In this document: positions 38,583 through 40,997 of the stretch, in pieces
How the letters are laid out: every line of letters starts with the position of its first letter
Numbering within the stretch: position 1 is the first letter of the stretch
Source: Liquorilactobacillus capillatus DSM 19910
Lineage (GTDB): Bacteria; Bacillota; Bacilli; Lactobacillales; Lactobacillaceae
Reading direction: 5' to 3'
DNA: 40,997 nucleotides
NCBI RefSeq assembly: GCF_001434915.1
Contig: NZ_AZEF01000012.1
Coordinates: 1 to 40,997 of the forward strand
The notes under the pieces: model-generated
The model's database searches: none
What the model was told of the DNA's origin: nothing
What the model saw: the letters and a program-made list of their open reading frames with translations, nothing else
Program-made: the position numbers and the translations under genes

Positions 38583-39815
38583 TTGAAAATTAAAAAAATA
38601 TTGATTGGGGCAGCCATTTTGGTTGCTCCATTTTTGTGGGCTAATTCAGCGCATGCAATGACTCAGTCAGTGACGCAGCCTCGTGCTGATATGGTCGATG
38701 TTAGCTCAAATAACGGTTACGTATCTGTTTCAGATTATCAACAAATGAAGTCGCAAGGTGTTAAAGCAGTTGTTGTTAAAGCGACAGAAGGTGATTGGTA
38801 TAAAAACCCATACGCTAAATCGCAAGCACAAAACGCTGATAAGGCTGGTCTTGCACTGAACTTCTATCATTTCAGCCATCTTACCAGCGTTCAAGATTCT
38901 ATTAACGAAGCTAATTATTTTGCAAATTATGTAAAGTCAATTACTTCTGACAAACACGTTGTAATGGTAAATGATAGCGAATCTACAGCTTTGTATTACA
39001 CCTTCGCACAAAATAATCTATTTAATGACATATTTTACAAGCAATTAAATAAATTAGGGTATTACTCGACTGATCTTTATACTAGTGAAAGCTGGAATAA
39101 TTATCACTTTAGTACAAATAGTGCAAATAAAGGGTGGATTGCTGGTTATCCTGGCATACCAACGGGAACACGCAATTCAACCAATAACTCATGGCAGTGG
39201 GGATCGGATTTTCAATTTTGGAATATGCTTGGTCGCAATTTTGACGTTTCTCAAAACTACAATGATAAGTATTATCATGTTGGCACGTCTAACGCTTCAA
39301 GCCCTGCACAAGCAATCCATAACGGAACTGCTACAGCTACGACAGATAAGTTAAATGCAGGCGATACCGTTTATATTAAAACGGCAGCAAATAAGTATTA
39401 CGGATCCAACACTACGATTCCTAAGTTCGCAAAGAATAAGAACTATCACGTTCTATCTGCTAGTGGCAATCGTGTAGTAATTAAAGAAATTATGTCTGCT
39501 GTAAATCGTACAGATGTAGTTAAGGTGCAGGCTCAAACTCAAAGCATATCTAACAACGTTTCTGGAACATTTAATGATGACGGATATACAATTAACCGCG
39601 AGAACGGTACATTCACAGCTAAAACAGCTTTGAGAGTGTTTGCTTATCCAGGAGTAAAACCGACCGGAGCAACATACTATCCAGGCGAGTCCGTTAAGTA
39701 TGACGGTTACTATGTACGTGGCAACTATGTATATATTAGCTATGTAAATTGCGCTGGTTATCATCATTACATTGCAGTACGGGAAAACGGAGTACCACTG
39801 GGAACATTTAGATAA
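38583..39815 (+). CDS. lys: Secreted GH25 endolysin with C-terminal SH3-type domains
   Basis: This 410-aa muramidase cleaves host peptidoglycan. Residues 1-25 are a clear Sec signal peptide (KIKK, hydrophobic GAAILVAPFLWA, cleavage after SAHA). Residues 33-235 are a GH25 lysozyme: MVDVSSNNG, VVVKATEG, the acidic VMVNDSES and QFWNMLGRNFDVS. Two SH3-like binding regions follow (about 250-320 and 330-410; LRVFAYPGVKPTG, YVRGNYVYISYV). TTG start 5 nt after GGAGG. Export by Sec means the holins trigger activity by collapsing membrane potential rather than letting the enzyme through. Confidence 0.93.
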   Translation: MKIKKILIGAAILVAPFLWANSAHAMTQSVTQPRADMVDVSSNNGYVSVSDYQQMKSQGVKAVVVKATEGDWYKNPYAKSQAQNADKAGLALNFYHFSHLTSVQDSINEANYFANYVKSITSDKHVVMVNDSESTALYYTFAQNNLFNDIFYKQLNKLGYYSTDLYTSESWNNYHFSTNSANKGWIAGYPGIPTGTRNSTNNSWQWGSDFQFWNMLGRNFDVSQNYNDKYYHVGTSNASSPAQAIHNGTATATTDKLNAGDTVYIKTAANKYYGSNTTIPKFAKNKNYHVLSASGNRVVIKEIMSAVNRTDVVKVQAQTQSISNNVSGTFNDDGYTINRENGTFTAKTALRVFAYPGVKPTGATYYPGESVKYDGYYVRGNYVYISYVNCAGYHHYIAVRENGVPLGTFR

Positions 39816-39819
39816 TATA

Positions 39820-39845
39820 ACTGCCCGACATTTTTGTCGGTCAGT
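39820..39845 (+). other. Strong hairpin after the endolysin gene
   Basis: ACTG-C-CCGACA pairs with TGTCGG-T-CAGT around a TTTT loop (39820-39845), ending 30 nt after the stop codon. There is no T-run, so it may protect the mRNA 3' end from exonucleases. Confidence 0.55.
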
Positions 39846-39883
39846 CGTAAAGCAACAACACGTTTAATCGATTCAACATCGAA

Positions 39884-39918
39884 AAGCCTATCTCTCAAAT
39901 GGGGTAGGCTTATTTTTT
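39884..39918 (+). terminator. Late-operon terminator
   Basis: AAGCCTATCTC (39884-39894) pairs with GGGGTAGGCTT (39901-39911; two G-U), followed by ATTTTTT. Sixteen bases across the 3' arm and T-run (39907-39922) are identical to 40840-40855. Confidence 0.88.
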
Positions 39919-39925
39919 GTGCTCA

Positions 39926-40117
39926 TTAATCTATAATTTTTTTGCTAGCGTATGCGGTAAGCTTGATTGCTGTCTCAAGTCGAAGATTTTTAATTTTCCT
40001 ACGCCCATGCCGCATCTCAAGGATCGCATTGCGGGACACACCGGTCTCTTTTTCAATCTTCCAGCCAGACAAATCACTATTTAGCAGTTTTTGTATCATA
40101 TCTGGATCGGCTATCAT
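39926..40117 (-). CDS. Small HTH regulator, Aca-like by context
   Basis: This 63-aa protein is little more than one XRE-like helix-turn-helix: MIQKLLNSDLSGWKIEKETG, VSRNAILEMRHGRRKIKN, then a helix ETAIKLTAYA. Its ATG overlaps the stop of the gene before it (TGATG), so both are on one mRNA. Small HTH proteins encoded directly behind an unrelated small gene often repress the shared promoter, as Aca proteins do for anti-CRISPR genes. No signature ties it to a named Aca family. It converges with the late-operon terminator. Confidence 0.7.
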   Translation of the reverse strand: MIADPDMIQKLLNSDLSGWKIEKETGVSRNAILEMRHGRRKIKNLRLETAIKLTAYASKKIID

Positions 40118-40707
40118 CAATCTTCGTCTTCCCCTTCCAAAAATTCATAGTCTTCAATGAGTTTATGTTCTTTCAAGTCTTTCAATACACCTTCAATGGT
40201 CGAATGCTGATTGAAAATATCACAAAGATCTTCGTATTCATCTTCACTCATTATCGAGTCATTGAAGAGGTCTGAAAAAGCAGCCCAGTCTTCACGGTTG
40301 TCGCCTACTAATTCCATGTCCAAAATGTTTCCTGTGATGCCTTCAGCAGTTTCTTTAACTTCAACTTCTAGCTTTGCCATCTTTTCTTCATCTTCCTTTT
40401 CTTCAACTTCTTCAATAGCAGCTTTTGCAATTTCGTCTAACATATCTTCATCGCCAGCGGCTTCAACATGTAGCTCGTTTGTATCAAGGTCAATGAAAAT
40501 TTTAGATGCGACTAATTTGCCAGCCTCTGCGTGAGAAATTTTTTCACCCTTAAATTCTGAAAAATTGATATTTCCTGATTTGTAAAAACCTAAGTCTAAA
40601 AGTGGTGATTCTTCAACATTGAAGTAAAGACGGTTCTTACCATAGTTTTTCCATTCTTTCCATTCGCTCTGTAAAGCTTTTTCCAAGTTCAATTTTTCAA
40701 TTTTCAT
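40117..40707 (-). CDS. Acidic protein of unknown function (conversion / anti-defence candidate)
   Basis: This 196-aa protein has a basic N-terminal part with aromatic residues (ALQSEWKEWKNYGKNRLYF), a middle region extremely rich in Asp/Glu (about residues 78-125), and an acidic C-terminus (EDYEFLEGEDED). I recognise no family. It has its own promoter, a strong GAGGAGG site and no role in virion assembly, so it is a moron-type gene. High negative charge would fit a DNA mimic that binds a nuclease or regulator, but that is a guess. Confidence 0.7.
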   Translation of the reverse strand: MKIEKLNLEKALQSEWKEWKNYGKNRLYFNVEESPLLDLGFYKSGNINFSEFKGEKISHAEAGKLVASKIFIDLDTNELHVEAAGDEDMLDEIAKAAIEEVEEKEDEEKMAKLEVEVKETAEGITGNILDMELVGDNREDWAAFSDLFNDSIMSEDEYEDLCDIFNQHSTIEGVLKDLKEHKLIEDYEFLEGEDED

Positions 40708-40741
40708 TTTAATTTCCTCCTCGTATTTATCTTACAAGACT

Positions 40742-40770
40742 ATAGTAACGCACACATAAAGAAACGTCAA
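40742..40770 (-). promoter_or_regulatory. Promoter of the right-end cassette, with flanking dyad
   Basis: Minus strand: TTGACG (40765-40770), 17 bp, TACTAT (40742-40747). GCACACATAAA (40750-40760) inside the spacer and TTTATGCGTGC (40799-40809) upstream form an inverted repeat with 10 of 11 matches. They are candidate sites for the HTH protein of the operon. Confidence 0.6.
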
Positions 40771-40814
40771 CATAAATGTGCTATTATTTTAAAATTTATT
40801 TATGCGTGCAGTAA

Positions 40815-40851
40815 AAGCCTCCGTCTCATTTGAGATGGGGGCTTATTTTTT
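40815..40851 (+). terminator. Second copy of the right-end terminator
   Basis: AAGCCTCCGTCTC (40815-40827) pairs with GAGATGGGGGCTT (40832-40844) over 13 bp with two G-U pairs, loop ATTT, then ATTTTTT. No plus-strand gene lies before it. It resembles the terminator at 39884-39918, and the two bracket the two-gene cassette in direct orientation. Confidence 0.8.
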
Positions 40852-40860
40852 GTGCAACCA

Positions 40861-40879
40861 ATTGCAACAAAATTGCATC
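40861..40879. repeat. Putative integrase arm-type site, right
   Basis: Matches the left copy (51-69) at 17 of 19 bases, with ATTGCA half-sites at 40861 and 40872. In the circular phage, the two sites would lie 103 bp and 35 bp on either side of the core. Confidence 0.5.
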
Positions 40880-40982
40880 GCTTTACAAAATAACACATTA
40901 CTATATAATAGTAGAGAACTTAAAAATACTATAAAACCGGTATTTGTTAATTATCATATTAGTCTATATTCTTCTAAGAACG

Positions 40983-40997
40983 CCTGCAGCCGGCATA
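40983..40997. repeat. attR core (15-bp direct repeat, copy 2)
   Basis: Exact copy of bases 1-15. It ends the window, and the 103 bases between it and the right arm site contain no ORF and are AT-rich, as expected for attP arm DNA. Confidence 0.85.

Noticed and set aside
40211-40534. Plus-strand Ser-rich ORF opposite the acidic right-end gene
   Set aside because: Ser/Ile/Phe-rich composition is the mirror of Asp/Glu codons; no start signal.

Overview
The window is one complete temperate siphophage genome in prophage form. It is AT-rich, with strong AGGAGG ribosome sites, many ATGA/TAATG start-stop overlaps and protein families (DUF771, DUF1642-like, ArpU, DUF806, DUF1617, LLH holin, GH25/SH3 lysin) typical of phages of Lactobacillaceae; a Lactobacillus-type host is the best guess, but the species cannot be fixed from the window. 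The first and last 15 bases are identical (CCTGCAGCCGGCATA), the integrase lies beside the left copy, and the sequence looks like the 3' end of a tRNA gene (possibly tRNA-Thr), so the window runs from attL to attR.

Layout. 1-2850, minus strand: integrase, a membrane-anchored accessory protein and a CI/LexA-type repressor. 2851-4015: divergent genetic switch with three 16-bp operators placed in the promoter spacers, a Cro-like protein carrying a fourth operator inside its gene, and an AntA/B-ORF6C antirepressor. 4016-12773: early region of many small, translationally coupled ORFs, then Bet/RecT recombinase, PD-(D/E)XK nuclease, HNHc nuclease, SSB, replisome organiser, DnaC-type loader and a Dam-type methylase. 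12815-13255: ArpU late regulator. 13256-13717: no gene, but a palindrome plus extended -10 promoter, about 380 nt of strongly folded sequence that includes a tRNA-like module without an anticodon arm, and a rho-independent terminator; this is a candidate non-coding RNA or late-operon leader. 13718-15491: HNH gene, then an inserted cassette of a 45-aa ribbon-helix-helix regulator divergent from a second HNH nuclease, then a possible cos region.

15492-22920 is the HK97-type packaging and head module (TerS P27, TerL, portal, ClpP-like protease with an unusual C-terminal DUF1541-like domain, capsid, connectors). 22923-35801 is the tail: tube protein, tail-assembly chaperones joined by a predicted -1 frameshift, tape measure with a lytic transglycosylase-like domain, Dit, and a 2025-aa tail-associated protein that begins with a GH43-like beta-propeller and ends in an S74-like chaperone. 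35911-37762 holds receptor-binding accessories, and 37838-39815 lysis (XhlA-like, LLH holin, signal-peptide GH25 endolysin). 39926-40707, minus strand, is a two-gene cassette (acidic protein plus small HTH protein) bracketed by two near-identical terminators, with an organisation like acr-aca (anti-CRISPR and its repressor) operons.

How it works together: CI bound to phased operators holds lysogeny; antirepressor or CI self-cleavage releases PR; the early genes replicate and recombine DNA; ArpU is expected to switch on the late operon at the promoter just behind its own gene; packaging, head, tail and lysis genes then follow in a single long plus-strand operon.
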